Assembly (NCBI RefSeq): GCF_018129965.1
Contig: NZ_JAFCKW010000005.1
Span: 246,088-310,087 of the forward strand
Source of the DNA: Bradyrhizobium diazoefficiens
Lineage (GTDB): Bacteria > Pseudomonadota > Alphaproteobacteria > Rhizobiales > Xanthobacteraceae
Direction of reading: 5' to 3'
Length of the DNA stretch: 64,000 nt
Shown: positions 52,085 to 61,174 of the stretch, in pieces
Layout of the letters: each line of letters opens with the position of its first letter
How positions within the stretch are numbered: position 1 is the stretch's first letter
Program-made: the position numbers and the translations under genes
Notes under the pieces: model-generated
The model's database searches: none
What the model was told of the DNA's origin: nothing
The model's input: the letters and a program-made list of their open reading frames with translations, nothing else

Positions 52085-53143
52085 GTGGCTGACGGCGTCA
52101 GGAAAGACGAAGAGTTTTCAGGCACCAAGCCGGTCGAGGAGCGTCATCGCATCGACGAGATGCGGCTCGAGGCCTGGATGCGCGAGAACGTCGAAGGCTA
52201 TGAAGGCCCGCTGGTCGTGCTGCAGTTCAAGGGCGGCCAGTCCAACCCGACCTACCGGCTCGATACGCCGAAGCGCTCCTACGTGATGCGCAGGAAGCCG
52301 TTCGGCAAGCTGCTGCCGTCGGCGCATGCGGTCGACCGCGAATATCGCGTCATCGCAGCCCTCGGGAAACAAGGTTTCCCGGTCGCGCGCGCCTATGCGC
52401 TCTGCCAGGACGATGGCGTCATCGGTTCGGCTTTCTACATCATGTCGATGGAAGACGGCCGCGTGTTCTGGGATCCGACGCTGCCGAGCCAGGCGGCGGA
52501 GGATCGCCGCAAGATCTTCACCAGCAAGATCGAGACGCTGGCCAAGCTCCACATGTACGATCCCGTCGCGATCGGCCTTGGCGAGTTCGGCAAGCCTGGC
52601 AATTATTTCGCGCGGCAGATCGATCGCTGGACCAAGCAGTACCGGGCGTCCGAGACCCAGCACATTCCGGAGTTCGAGAAGGTCGCCGAATGGCTGCCGA
52701 AGACCGTGCCGGAGCAGGCGCGCGTCTCGATCGTCCACGGCGACTACCGCCTCGACAACATGATTTTCCACAAGACGGAACCGCGCGTGCAGGCCGTGCT
52801 GGATTGGGAATTGTCGACGCTCGGCGATCCCATGGCCGACTTCACCTATCTCCTGATGCAGTGGATCATGCCGGGCCTCGAGGGCGCCGACCTCAAGGCG
52901 CTCAACATCCCGACCGTGGAAGAGGCCGCGCAGATCTATTGCAACGTCACCAAGATGACGGTGCCCGATCTCAACTGGTACTTCGCCTACAACCTCTTCC
53001 GCCTCGCCGGCATCACGCAAGGAATCGCCGGCCGCGTCCGCGACGGCACCGCAGCGAATGCCAAGGCGCTGGAATCGGCCAAGCGCACCGTGCCGCTGTC
53101 GAAGGCGTCGTGGGAGTACGCGCAGAAGGCGGGCGCGGTGTAG
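52085..53143 (+). CDS. Phosphotransferase (APH/ChoK kinase fold, ACAD10/11 N-terminal type)
   Basis: This 352-residue protein has an aminoglycoside-phosphotransferase-like kinase fold. GTG start, GAGGGAGCG upstream. Motifs: LVVLQFKGGQSNPTYRLDT (nucleotide loop), KRSYVMRRKP (Lys), the catalytic loop IVHGDYRLDNMIFH (~218-231, Asp) and VLDWELSTLGDPMAD (metal-binding Asp). In eukaryotic ACAD10/11 this domain is fused to an acyl-CoA dehydrogenase. In Pseudomonas the related LvaA kinase phosphorylates the 4-hydroxyl of 4-hydroxyacyl-CoA before elimination. The position directly after the dehydrogenase supports that type of pathway here. Substrate chain length is unknown. Confidence 0.92.
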   Translation: MADGVRKDEEFSGTKPVEERHRIDEMRLEAWMRENVEGYEGPLVVLQFKGGQSNPTYRLDTPKRSYVMRRKPFGKLLPSAHAVDREYRVIAALGKQGFPVARAYALCQDDGVIGSAFYIMSMEDGRVFWDPTLPSQAAEDRRKIFTSKIETLAKLHMYDPVAIGLGEFGKPGNYFARQIDRWTKQYRASETQHIPEFEKVAEWLPKTVPEQARVSIVHGDYRLDNMIFHKTEPRVQAVLDWELSTLGDPMADFTYLLMQWIMPGLEGADLKALNIPTVEEAAQIYCNVTKMTVPDLNWYFAYNLFRLAGITQGIAGRVRDGTAANAKALESAKRTVPLSKASWEYAQKAGAV

Positions 53144-53168
53144 TCCGGGCCTGACCTGGACTGAGACC

Positions 53169-55259
53169 TTACGCAGCCCTGACGGCGGTGAGAAATCGCG
53201 AAACCGTCGTTTTGAGATTGACGCTGTCGCCGGAGAGCGCCTTGGCGGCCGACAGCACCTGTGTAGACGCATGTCCGGTCTCGTTTGCGCCATTGGCGAC
53301 ATCGGAAATGTTGGCCGAGACCTCGACGGTTCCCTGCGCGGCTTGCTGTACGTTGCGGGAGATTTCCCGGGTGGCGGCGCCTTGCTGTTCGACCGCCGCC
53401 GAGATCGTCGAGGATATCTCCGCCAGTTTGTGAATGGTGCCGCTGATGTTCTTGATGGCGTTCACCGAATCCTGCGTCGCGCCTTGAATGGCGGAGATGT
53501 GCTGACTGATCTCGTCCGTGGCCTTCGCGGTCTGTTCGGCGAGTTGTTTGACCTCAGACGCGACGACTGCAAATCCGCGGCCCGACTCGCCTGCGCGTGC
53601 GGCCTCGATCGTGGCGTTGAGGGCGAGGAGGTTGGTCTGGCCGGCGATCGTCGTGATGAGATCGACGACGTCACCGATGCGTGCCGCGGCCGTGGAGAGT
53701 TCTCCAACACGGTCGTTGGTGGCCCGGGCCTGGCCGACCGCCTCGTCGGCGACGCGCGCCGATTCCTGAATCTGTCGGCTTATCTCGGTGACGGAGGCGG
53801 AGAGTTCTTCCGTTGCGGATGCGACCGATTGCACATTCGTCGATGCCTCCTCGGACGCGGCAGAAACCACGTTTGCAAGTTGACGCGAGCGGTCGGCGGT
53901 CGATGTGAGGGTCTGCGCGGACGCTTCGAGTTCGACCGAAGCCGACGACACGGTCTCGACGATCTGAGCCATTGCGGTCTCGAAATCGCGCGTGAGTTCA
54001 TCCACTCTCCGGGCCCGATCGAGCTTCTCCGAAGCTTCCAGCCTGGCATTCTCTTCGCCGGCCTTCTTGGCCAGGAGGGCTTGCCGGAACACCTCGAGAG
54101 CCTGGGCCATGTCTCCGACCTCGTCCTTTCGATTGAGGTTCGGGACGGCGACGTCGAGATCGCCTGCGGAGACCTCCTTCATGGCGGCTGTCAGCGCTGA
54201 AAGAGGCCATGCGATCTTCGACCACGCCACCCGAAAGCCGATCACAGCCAGCGCGATACACGCGATCAGCAGCGCCGCGGACATCAGCAGGTTCTGCAGA
54301 CTCTCCCGGGCCTCTGCCTCCATGATCGAGTCGGCGGTCGAACTGACGGCGTTGGCAAGCGCTAGGATTGCGTCGATGCCGGTAGTGGCCTGCGCAAAGA
54401 AGTCCTTGCTGCTGATCTGATAATCGCCCGTCGCGCCCGCCGCGATGACCTGGTCGCGGATCTTGTCGAAGCTGCCGAAGTAGCTGTTTTCGACGGCCGA
54501 TACGGCGTTGCGGACGGGGTTGGGAGTATCGGCCCTCTGTAAGACCGGCAGCAGCGTCTCCCAAGCGAGGCGGACCTGGCCCCGAGCCTCGGAAATTCTT
54601 CGGACCCCTTCGCTGGACAGTTTGCTGCGGGACGCAATGGTGCCGGCGAGGAAGGCGCGCTCCTGTCCGGCCTGTTCGGCCATCATGGCAGCCTGGTGGC
54701 GGACGTTCACATATTGGGTGAGTATGGCGTTCGGCGGGATCGAAAGGCTTTCCAGCTTGAGCCGGAGCTTGGTCGCCCCGACGTCCACCAGCTTGACCAG
54801 CGCCGGCACCCAACCGTTTACAACCTGGGCATCGCGCTGCGCGGCAGGCTTTGCGAGATTTTCATCGGCGCGCGCCCGCAGGTCCTGCACCAACCTCAAC
54901 GTTCGCTCGGCTTCGTCGATCGACGGCCTTGCCGTGTCGAGATCCGGCATTTGCTTCATCAAGCGGATGGCATTGCCGAAGGCGTCATCCGCCGCGGCTC
55001 GGAACTTCACGATGTCCGCGTGACGGTCCGCCGAAATCGGTTCTGGGGCCTTCAGCGCCGTGTTCGTCAAGCCGCGTTCGCTGGCCCATTGGCCGCCGCT
55101 GCGGAGCAAGAGGAGGGCGATCTGGTTGGTTTCGAGAAACGAAAGCGAGCCTTGTCGAACCTGAAAGGCGCGATAAGCCGTCAGTCCGGATGAGAGGACC
55201 GCCATCACGACAAGGCCGGCGATGACAACCGGCAGGACCGTTGCAATGCGAAAATTCAT
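53169..55259 (-). CDS. Methyl-accepting chemotaxis protein
   Basis: This 696-residue chemoreceptor starts at ATG 55259, which begins the first transmembrane helix ([20 protein letters not shown]). A large all-helical periplasmic sensor (~35-335) resembles nitrate/nitrite-sensing (NIT-like) helical bundles but is not assigned. TM2 is at ~345-365 ([19 protein letters not shown]). A HAMP domain follows (~365-420: [36 protein letters not shown]). The signalling domain has the invariant tip [20 protein letters not shown] plus [18 protein letters not shown]. No C-terminal CheR-binding pentapeptide is visible (ends FLTAVRAA). The gene stands alone. Confidence 0.95.
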   Translation of the reverse strand: MNFRIATVLPVVIAGLVVMAVLSSGLTAYRAFQVRQGSLSFLETNQIALLLLRSGGQWASERGLTNTALKAPEPISADRHADIVKFRAAADDAFGNAIRLMKQMPDLDTARPSIDEAERTLRLVQDLRARADENLAKPAAQRDAQVVNGWVPALVKLVDVGATKLRLKLESLSIPPNAILTQYVNVRHQAAMMAEQAGQERAFLAGTIASRSKLSSEGVRRISEARGQVRLAWETLLPVLQRADTPNPVRNAVSAVENSYFGSFDKIRDQVIAAGATGDYQISSKDFFAQATTGIDAILALANAVSSTADSIMEAEARESLQNLLMSAALLIACIALAVIGFRVAWSKIAWPLSALTAAMKEVSAGDLDVAVPNLNRKDEVGDMAQALEVFRQALLAKKAGEENARLEASEKLDRARRVDELTRDFETAMAQIVETVSSASVELEASAQTLTSTADRSRQLANVVSAASEEASTNVQSVASATEELSASVTEISRQIQESARVADEAVGQARATNDRVGELSTAAARIGDVVDLITTIAGQTNLLALNATIEAARAGESGRGFAVVASEVKQLAEQTAKATDEISQHISAIQGATQDSVNAIKNISGTIHKLAEISSTISAAVEQQGAATREISRNVQQAAQGTVEVSANISDVANGANETGHASTQVLSAAKALSGDSVNLKTTVSRFLTAVRAA

Positions 55260-55503
55260 CGGGAATTCCGTTTGCCAAGTCGTCGCGCAGCGTGACGCCG
55301 CCCATTTGCCGGGGCGCGGAAACGCCCTTGCGCATGGGATCAAAGGATTTGTTGAGGTTAATGCTGGCGGTATGTGGCTGAGAATCCCTTAAAGTGTGGG
55401 GCCGTGAAAATACTGTCTCTGATTGTTACGGTCGGATCGACGCTATCTTGCTGCTTCTGACCGGCCGGCAACTGCCGGGTTGGTGATCGATCAAATCATG
55501 CCG

Positions 55504-56673
55504 CTAGTTCGCGCAATGCGCGATCAGCCGCGCCACGAAGCCTGCGCATTTCTCCAGCTCGGCCATCTCCACGAACTCGTCCGGCGTATGCGCCTGCGCG
55601 ATCGAGCCCGGCCCGATCACCACTGACGGGATATCCGCCATGCTGGCAAACAGGCTCGCCTCGGTGCCGAAGGCGACCTTGGCGTGGTCGTTGCGCCCGG
55701 CAAGGCTCTTGGCGAGCGTGACGATCGCGGCATCGGCGGCGGTGTCGAGTGCCGGATAGTCGAGGATCTCCTCGAAATCGATGCCGCAGTCCGGATGCCG
55801 CGCCTTCATCGCGGGCTCGAGCTCGGCCTTGGCCCAGGCCACGATCGCATCCGTCACCTCGCGCGACTCGGTGATGCCGATGCCGCGGCATTCGAAATCG
55901 ACGGTGCAGGTGTCGGGCACGATGTTGAGCGCGGCGCCGCCATGCACGATACTGGTGAGCAGCGTCGAGTGCGGGACGTCATAGAGGCTGTCGCTTGCTC
56001 GCACCGCCGCGAGCGCCACGGCACGTCGGCGAATCTCGACAATCAGCTCGGCGGCATATTCGATCGCATTGACGCCGTCAGGCGCGATCGAGGAGTGGCG
56101 GGCGAGGCCGTGGAATGTGGCGCGCACGCCGTGCTTGCCCTTGTGGCCGATGATGACCTTCATCTCGGTCGGCTCGCCGATGAAGGCGCCGAGCGGTTTC
56201 ACCCGTTTCCTGGCGACCTCGCGCAGCATCGGCCGGACGCCGACGCAGCCGATCTCCTCGTCATAGGAGATGGCGAGATGGATCGGCGTGGATAGCTTCG
56301 CCTCCAGCATCTCCGGCACCATGGCAAGGCACACCGCCACGAAACCCTTCATATCGGTGGTGCCGCGGCCGTAGAGCTTGCCGTCGCGCTCGACCAGCTT
56401 GAACGGATCGTGGCTCCAGTCCTGGCCTACGATCGGAACGACGTCGGTATGGCCTGACAACACAAGGCCGGGACGATCCTCAGGGCCGATCGTGACCCAC
56501 AGCGAGGCCTTCTGCCCTGTGTCATCGACAATGCGCTCGCTCTTCACACCGAGCGCTTCGAGGTAGCTTTCGATATGGGCGATCAAGGGCAGGTTGGTGC
56601 GATCGCTGATGGTGTCGAAGCCGACGAGGTCGGCGAGCAGCTTGCGAATCCGGTCGGGTCTTGAATCTGGCAT
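55504..56673 (-). CDS. argE: Acetylornithine deacetylase
   Basis: This 389-residue M20-family metallohydrolase removes the acetyl group from N-acetylornithine in arginine synthesis. Motifs: GLVLSGHTDVVPI (metal His and catalytic Asp, ~76-82), YGRGTTDMKGFVAVCLA (bridging Asp, ~111), AISYDEEIGCVGVRPML (catalytic and metal Glu pair, ~143), IGEPTEMKVIIGHKGKHG and a C-terminal VVIGPGSIAQAHTPDEFVEM with the metal His. The dimerisation domain is in the middle. The length fits ArgE. It is monocistronic and not beside other arg genes, so a paralogue acting on another N-acyl amino acid is possible. Confidence 0.88.
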   Translation of the reverse strand: MPDSRPDRIRKLLADLVGFDTISDRTNLPLIAHIESYLEALGVKSERIVDDTGQKASLWVTIGPEDRPGLVLSGHTDVVPIVGQDWSHDPFKLVERDGKLYGRGTTDMKGFVAVCLAMVPEMLEAKLSTPIHLAISYDEEIGCVGVRPMLREVARKRVKPLGAFIGEPTEMKVIIGHKGKHGVRATFHGLARHSSIAPDGVNAIEYAAELIVEIRRRAVALAAVRASDSLYDVPHSTLLTSIVHGGAALNIVPDTCTVDFECRGIGITESREVTDAIVAWAKAELEPAMKARHPDCGIDFEEILDYPALDTAADAAIVTLAKSLAGRNDHAKVAFGTEASLFASMADIPSVVIGPGSIAQAHTPDEFVEMAELEKCAGFVARLIAHCAN

Positions 56674-56772
56674 TGTTCAATCATGTGATGGAGGATGATA
56701 GGCTCCGACGCCTGCATGAACCATACCAGTGCGGGTGTCGGGGATGCAAACGGCGTCGGGGCGGCCCGGCCC

Positions 56773-57606
56773 TCAGGCCAGGAAATTGCAGACCATGTCG
56801 GCCTGCTCGGGCGTCATCAGCGATACGGGATGACCGGCGCCGTCCACGCGCACGAACGAAATATTCTGCCGATCCGCTTGGGCGTCCGCGATCGCATCCG
56901 GATCGAGAAAGCCGCTCTCCGCCCCGTACATCAGGAGAATGTCGGCCCTGATGCGTCTCAACAGCGGCACGCGGTCGAACCGCTCCTGCCTGAACGCGGG
57001 GACGGCGAACGGATCGTAGGCAAGCCGGTATCGCTCGCCGTCCTTGCGGATGCGGTTGCGCAGGAAGCTGGACCATGCGTCTTCCGACAGCTCTCCGAGG
57101 CAGCGTCGGGTGTGGCGCACATGCGCATAGGCGTCCTCGATGCGCTCGAAGGTCATGGACGATTCCTGGCGAAGGAATCTCGCGACGTCGTCGGCGGCGG
57201 GATTGCCTCTGAGGCTGACGTCGTTGAGGACCAGCCTGTCCACCTTGATCGGCGTCCCGCCCAGCATGGCGATCAGGATCGCGCCGCCCCAGGACGTGCC
57301 GACGAAATGGTTGCTGGTGCCGGCGTACTTCGACACCGCCGCCATGCAGTTGCCGTAGATGCGGAAATCGTACCTGGCGGCATCATGGAAGAATGTGCTC
57401 TTGCCGCGTCCGAGCATGTCGGGGCAGACGACGGTGAAATCGCGCTCCTGCAGATGCGCGGCGAGAAAATCGAAATCGCTGCCGTTGCCGTCGAAGCCGT
57501 GCACGCAGAACACGGTGCCGCGAGGCTTGTTCGCGCGCCAGAGACGGACATGCAACGTTGCAAAGGCATCGCCGAACCGGACCAGCAGTTCGTCGTGCTG
57601 CTGCAT
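56773..57606 (-). CDS. Alpha/beta hydrolase
   Basis: This 277-residue hydrolase starts at ATG 57606, which shares a base with the upstream stop (TGATG), giving tight coupling. The fold markers are the oxyanion HGFDGNGSDF (~36-45) and the lid-preceding PDMLGRGKSTFF. The nucleophile elbow is FVGTSWGGAI (Ser ~104). The acid is near LLMYGAESGFLDPDA (Asp/Glu) and the catalytic His is in VDGAGHPVSLMTPEQ (~260). The substrate is unknown; the sequence resembles esterase/haloperoxidase-type enzymes. It is the last gene of a three-gene unit with an acyltransferase-like protein and an outer-membrane protein. Confidence 0.88.
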   Translation of the reverse strand: MQQHDELLVRFGDAFATLHVRLWRANKPRGTVFCVHGFDGNGSDFDFLAAHLQERDFTVVCPDMLGRGKSTFFHDAARYDFRIYGNCMAAVSKYAGTSNHFVGTSWGGAILIAMLGGTPIKVDRLVLNDVSLRGNPAADDVARFLRQESSMTFERIEDAYAHVRHTRRCLGELSEDAWSSFLRNRIRKDGERYRLAYDPFAVPAFRQERFDRVPLLRRIRADILLMYGAESGFLDPDAIADAQADRQNISFVRVDGAGHPVSLMTPEQADMVCNFLA

Positions 57607-58034
57607 CAATCGGCTTTCTTGCGTACGCTGCGCTTCGCCGTTCTTGCCTCGTCGGGACGCTGTCGCTTCCAGTAGACGGAGAGGCCGGGATTCTCGGCCT
57701 TGGCCTTCCTGATCAGCGGCAGCACGTATTTCCGATCCGTTGCGACCAGAACCGTCACGGCGATGGCGGAGGCGTCGTGCGCGACGGTCGTGAGGGGACC
57801 CTGATTTGCCATCCAGGCCTCGACGATGTCCTTGCTGGTGCGGATCCAGCCGAGATAGGCGACGATGTCGTCGTCAAGCCCGGCGACGAGATGACACCGC
57901 GCCTCCAGCTGATGGCGTAACGTCACCGTCATCTGGCGGAACTCGAACGCATCGAACGGCGGGAAACGCGAGACGAAATCGCAGATCAGGCCGAGCGAGA
58001 CAGGTGAAGCAGGAAAGGCCGCGAGTTTGAGCAC
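57606..58034 (-). CDS. Small protein resembling HlyC/GNAT-type acyltransferases
   Basis: This 142-residue protein is not firmly assigned. The order of elements is a strand-turn (CHLVAGLDDDIVAYLGWIRT), a helix (SKDIVEAWM), a strand (ASAIAVTVLVATDRKYVLPL) and a helix ending in VYWKRQRPDE. This mirrors the RTX-toxin-activating lysine acyltransferase (HlyC) and other GNAT-like folds. The N-terminal His expected for HlyC catalysis is not seen, so activity may differ. The C-terminal tail is basic (RTAKRSVRKKAD). It starts eight bases after the barrel gene and its stop overlaps the hydrolase ATG by one base, indicating one operon. Confidence 0.5.
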   Translation of the reverse strand: MLKLAAFPASPVSLGLICDFVSRFPPFDAFEFRQMTVTLRHQLEARCHLVAGLDDDIVAYLGWIRTSKDIVEAWMANQGPLTTVAHDASAIAVTVLVATDRKYVLPLIRKAKAENPGLSVYWKRQRPDEARTAKRSVRKKAD

Positions 58035-58041
58035 TGGAAAA

Positions 58042-59040
58042 CTAGTGACGGACCGTCACCCGGACGAAGGCGGTGTGAATCAGGAGATCTTCGCTGCGGT
58101 CGAGACCGGCAAAATCGAAGCTCGAGCGCGCATTCCACCATTGATCCAGCTTGTAGCCGACGACGAGCTGACCATTCGGGGCAAATTGCCAGGCAACGCC
58201 GATGTTTCCCGACAGGTTTGCGACGTAGCTGAACTGGTTCTGGTTCCGGTACGAGACCGCGAGGGGCGCCGCAGTGCCATCGGTCGCGGACGAAAGGCTG
58301 GTGGTGAAGCTGGCCTCCCGGTATCCACCGAGAACCGCGCCAGACAGGCCGCCGACCAGTCCGATGGTCGAGCCGGTAAAGTAGTCGAAACCGATCCGCG
58401 GTCCGATCCCGTAGAACGACGATCGACCCCAGGAGAACGTATCGGCGATCGTGATGCCATTGAAGAAATCGCCGCCTTCGGTATGCAGTGAGCTGTCGTA
58501 TCCGTCCCGCATGTAGGCGGCGCGCAATCCCGAGAAGGCGCGAACCTGAAACACGCCCGCGTTGAACGACCGTCCGAAGTCGAAATCCGCAGTGTAAAGC
58601 GCAAACCTGTTGCGCTCGGCAAAGCTGGCGGAATTGACGGCGTCGAAGAAGAGACCGGTGAATTCCTGGGTCGCCGACCCCGAGTTCGTCGTCTTCGCGC
58701 CGAGCAAATAGAACGCGGCCGAAAATCTCCAGTCATTGACCGGATCGATGTTGCGGGTCGCGGAAAACGCGCCGTACCAGCCGCCGACCCACCCGTCATG
58801 CGATCCACCTGACGACTGCGCGGGAAGCCCGGTCTTGTCGAACGATGCCGGAATGTAGGGCACGGCTCCGCCTGGAAAGGCGGTGCTCGACAGGTGCGAG
58901 AAAGCGAACCCGCCTTCGACGGAGTAAGTCATCGTTCCCGGGACTGCAGGCGCGAATTGTGCGGCAGCCTGGTCGATTGGACTGGCTGCGGCGGCCGAGG
59001 CGAGCAATGCCGAAACCGTTGTGGCCCGCGAGATCGTCAT
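58042..59040 (-). CDS. Outer-membrane beta-barrel protein, Lpg1974-like
   Basis: This 332-residue protein has a signal peptide ending near DQAAAQF (~29). Alternating amphipathic strands with many aromatic residues run through the chain (TMTYSVEGGFAFSHL, SHDGWVGGWYGAFSATRN, TADFDFGRSFNAGVFQVRAF, GIGPRIGFDYF, QLVVGYKLDQWWNARSSF) and end HTAFVRVTVRH. The DFDFGR and SGLRAAYM pattern is that of the Legionella major outer-membrane / Lpg1974 pore family. ATG 59040 is chosen for AGGA spacing; 59049 is an alternative. It is the first gene of an operon with the acyltransferase-like and hydrolase genes and diverges from the P450 gene. Confidence 0.78.
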   Translation of the reverse strand: MTISRATTVSALLASAAAASPIDQAAAQFAPAVPGTMTYSVEGGFAFSHLSSTAFPGGAVPYIPASFDKTGLPAQSSGGSHDGWVGGWYGAFSATRNIDPVNDWRFSAAFYLLGAKTTNSGSATQEFTGLFFDAVNSASFAERNRFALYTADFDFGRSFNAGVFQVRAFSGLRAAYMRDGYDSSLHTEGGDFFNGITIADTFSWGRSSFYGIGPRIGFDYFTGSTIGLVGGLSGAVLGGYREASFTTSLSSATDGTAAPLAVSYRNQNQFSYVANLSGNIGVAWQFAPNGQLVVGYKLDQWWNARSSFDFAGLDRSEDLLIHTAFVRVTVRH

Positions 59041-59183
59041 TTCATGCATTCCTAAATATTCGACGAGTGGTAACATCATGATCTCTGGATGACAAATGCC
59101 AGATTCCGATTGCTGGGCAGGTGTTGCTACAGGGAGACATAGAGCGGCCTGTCCCGGTGGAGCTTTCATCGCTGGCGTAACGA

Positions 59184-60395
59184 TTGATCCTGTTGATGCA
59201 CCAAGATCCACCTCCGGGCGCCACCATTGACCAGTTTCTGAGCAATATCGTTCGCAGCCTCTACGAGATGGCAAGAGCGGATGGCGGGGGCCGTCGGTTT
59301 CCAATACCCGTCCTGTCGGATTCCGGCTCCGTCCACGCCGTGCTGGGTGATCCGGCGCGATTTGTAAAATCGCTGGGTTTGCTGGGCGCCTGGGGCAATA
59401 GCCGGTTCAATGCCAAAGGTGCGGAATGGGACGTGCGTCGTGCGCTGACGCAAAGGGCCTATCTGTCGGCCGGCGCAGAGCAGAATGCGCGCGCGGTTGG
59501 GACGATCTACCAGGCGAGACTGGCGACGGCGGAGCTCTCCCTGGACGGCATCCAGCGCGCCCTGATGCTGGCTGCATCCGAGACGTTTCTGGCGGCATTC
59601 GATTGCGAGGCCGACCTTGTTGCATTGCTGGAGGTCTTTGATCGCGCCCGCCCACACGTCAAGCGGCTGCAATTCTTCACCTGGCAAGCCCCTTCGGCAT
59701 CCGAACGCGATGCGCTGCGCGAGGAGGCCGATGCGATCACGCGCTCGTTTCAGAACATCGTCGGGCAATCCCCGACGCTCCTGAAATTGGTCGCGTCCTT
59801 TGATACCGCGGCCCAGGGCGTTGCCGGGTTTGATCCGTACCACGAACTCCTGATGAACTTCTTCGCGGCCATCGAGACGACAGCCGCCACGCTCTGCTTT
59901 GCCATCGACAGGCTGGGTCTCAGCGTCGCCGCGCAGGATCGCCTTCACGATGAGATCCTGAAGGGGACTGACTTCTATCTGAACTGCTTCATCAACGAGA
60001 CGCTGCGCTATTTTCCCACCGTTCCGTTCGTCGTGAGAGACGCCGTGGAGGATACCCGGCTCGGCGGCGCCGTTCTGGCCAGGGGACAGGCTTTCCTGAT
60101 TTCGATCGTCGGATTGCACCATGATCCCCGCGCGTGGGGCGATGCACATGTGTTCGACGGTTCGCGCAAGGAATTCCTGACCGACACCTACGACCGCCGT
60201 TCGTTCCTGCCGTTCCTCGCCGGACCTCGCATGTGCGGCGGCGCCAGGCTAGCGCGTCTCGAGTTGCGCGAAGGATTGAAAGCTTTTGTTCGCGGGTTCA
60301 AGACCACGAACGAGAGCGAGGCCGTCGGCTTCGACTACGGGATTACGCTCCGGCCCCGGTCCTTGGGCCAGATGACATTCTCGCGGCGCTCCTGA
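59184..60395 (+). CDS. Cytochrome P450
   Basis: This 403-residue soluble heme-thiolate monooxygenase has the I-helix oxygen-activation segment FFAAIETTAATLCF (~230-243), the K-helix ExxR in INETLRYFPTVPF (~272), and the heme loop FLPFLAGPRMCGGARLARLE (Cys ~351), which fits FxxGxRxCxG. The N-terminal region is divergent from well-known families and there is no membrane anchor. No ferredoxin or ferredoxin reductase gene is adjacent. The divergent neighbours suggest oxidation of an acyl or hydrophobic compound that is also hydrolysed and exported or imported; substrate unassigned. ATG 59196 is an alternative start. Confidence 0.92.
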   Translation: MILLMHQDPPPGATIDQFLSNIVRSLYEMARADGGGRRFPIPVLSDSGSVHAVLGDPARFVKSLGLLGAWGNSRFNAKGAEWDVRRALTQRAYLSAGAEQNARAVGTIYQARLATAELSLDGIQRALMLAASETFLAAFDCEADLVALLEVFDRARPHVKRLQFFTWQAPSASERDALREEADAITRSFQNIVGQSPTLLKLVASFDTAAQGVAGFDPYHELLMNFFAAIETTAATLCFAIDRLGLSVAAQDRLHDEILKGTDFYLNCFINETLRYFPTVPFVVRDAVEDTRLGGAVLARGQAFLISIVGLHHDPRAWGDAHVFDGSRKEFLTDTYDRRSFLPFLAGPRMCGGARLARLELREGLKAFVRGFKTTNESEAVGFDYGITLRPRSLGQMTFSRRS

Positions 60396-60529
60396 TCCCT
60401 CTTGGGCTCCCCCTCCACAAATCCTTGCGTTGCCCGACGGGCAATACACCCAAGCCGTGGGTCAACGCAGGCCGCCAAAAATATTCGACTTTACAGAAAT
60501 TCGGAATTGGCGGATAGTGCGCGCACTCC

Positions 60530-60980
60530 GGCCCAAGGAAGAGGGGCGTATCGCGATCGTCACGAACGCGGGCCGGACGGCGGTGGACGTGGGTCACGTC
60601 GGCGCGAAGGGCATCGCAGGGCGGGAAACCGTGAGCGAGATGCGTCGCGTGCACGACCGGTGTGATCGGCGTACGGCAAAATCGTGTGGTCCTGGCGCCC
60701 GCAGGCTGGCGTCAAGTGTTGCGGTGATGCGTGCTGTCCAACCGGATAGGCGCATCGTCAGCCGCAAGGCGACGGGGGCAACAGTGCATCGCTCCCCGGG
60801 GAGAGCGCGACATAAGCCGTCAAGCCACTGCGCAGGGAAGGCCGGATGTCCTGGCTACACCTGTATGCCGCTGTGCAAATGCTCACTACGACTTCGCACA
60901 GTGGACCGCGGGTGCCAGCCGGCACCCGGTCTTCCCTGCGCCCTCTTTCATTTTGGGGGGTGACGCGAGATGCAAAGCTC
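60530..60980. repeat. Putative multicopy structured repeat (possible RNA element)
   Basis: The outer stem GCGCAGGGAAGGCCGG (60830-60845) pairs with CCGGTCTTCCCTGCGC (60926-60941) over 16 positions with one G-U. Inside are a 9-bp stem (60868-60876 with 60896-60904, one G-U) and a perfect 8-bp hairpin CGGGTGCC-AGCC-GGCACCCG (60909-60928) that competes with the base of the outer stem by three nucleotides. The outer limits given for the repeat are estimates. Copy number is recalled from general knowledge, not measured. Confidence 0.55.
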
Positions 60981-61028
60981 GGGCGAAACAAGCCGCGAGG
61001 ATGAGCCGCCATGTCGATCGTCGGTCTC

Positions 61029-61161
61029 GTGCCCCGGACGCATCGCAGCGTCGCTTCGATGGTGCGCTGCAGAGCCGGGGCCCATGTTTCAGCGAGCGCC
61101 GTGGCCTGCTGGGTCCCGGCTCTGCGGAGCGTCACTGCGTGCCGCACCGCGTCCGGGACAC
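61029..61161. repeat. 133-bp imperfect palindrome (REP-like)
   Basis: Outer arms GTGCCCCGGACGC (61029-61041) and GCGTCCGGGACAC (61149-61161) differ at one position. Inner arms CAGAGCCGGGGCCC (61070-61083) and GGGTCCCGGCTCTG (61111-61124) also match with one difference. It lies 14 bases from the 3' end of the minus-strand dehydrogenase gene, where it could act as a message-end structure. Confidence 0.7.
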
Positions 61162-61174
61162 ACGAATGCTTGTC

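Larger units (their letters stand above)
60396..61174. other. Gene-free stretch made of repeat-like structured DNA
   Basis: These 779 bases separate the P450 gene from the convergent dehydrogenase gene. Several long open frames cross it on both strands but none has family sequence or a plausible start; their Arg/Cys/Pro-rich composition is that of chance frames. The stretch holds two palindromic structures, 60830-60941 and 61029-61161, and sequence I recall as recurring between genes in Bradyrhizobium/Rhodopseudomonas genomes. Confidence 0.65.

Noticed and set aside
60430..60963. Plus-strand 177-codon frame after the P450 gene
   Set aside because: It crosses the structured repeat, begins inside the end of the preceding region without a ribosome-binding site, and reads as chance sequence often mis-annotated in this lineage.
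60758..61147. Minus-strand 129-codon frame in the repeat stretch
   Set aside because: It spans both palindromic elements and has the composition of a chance frame; no family, no start context.
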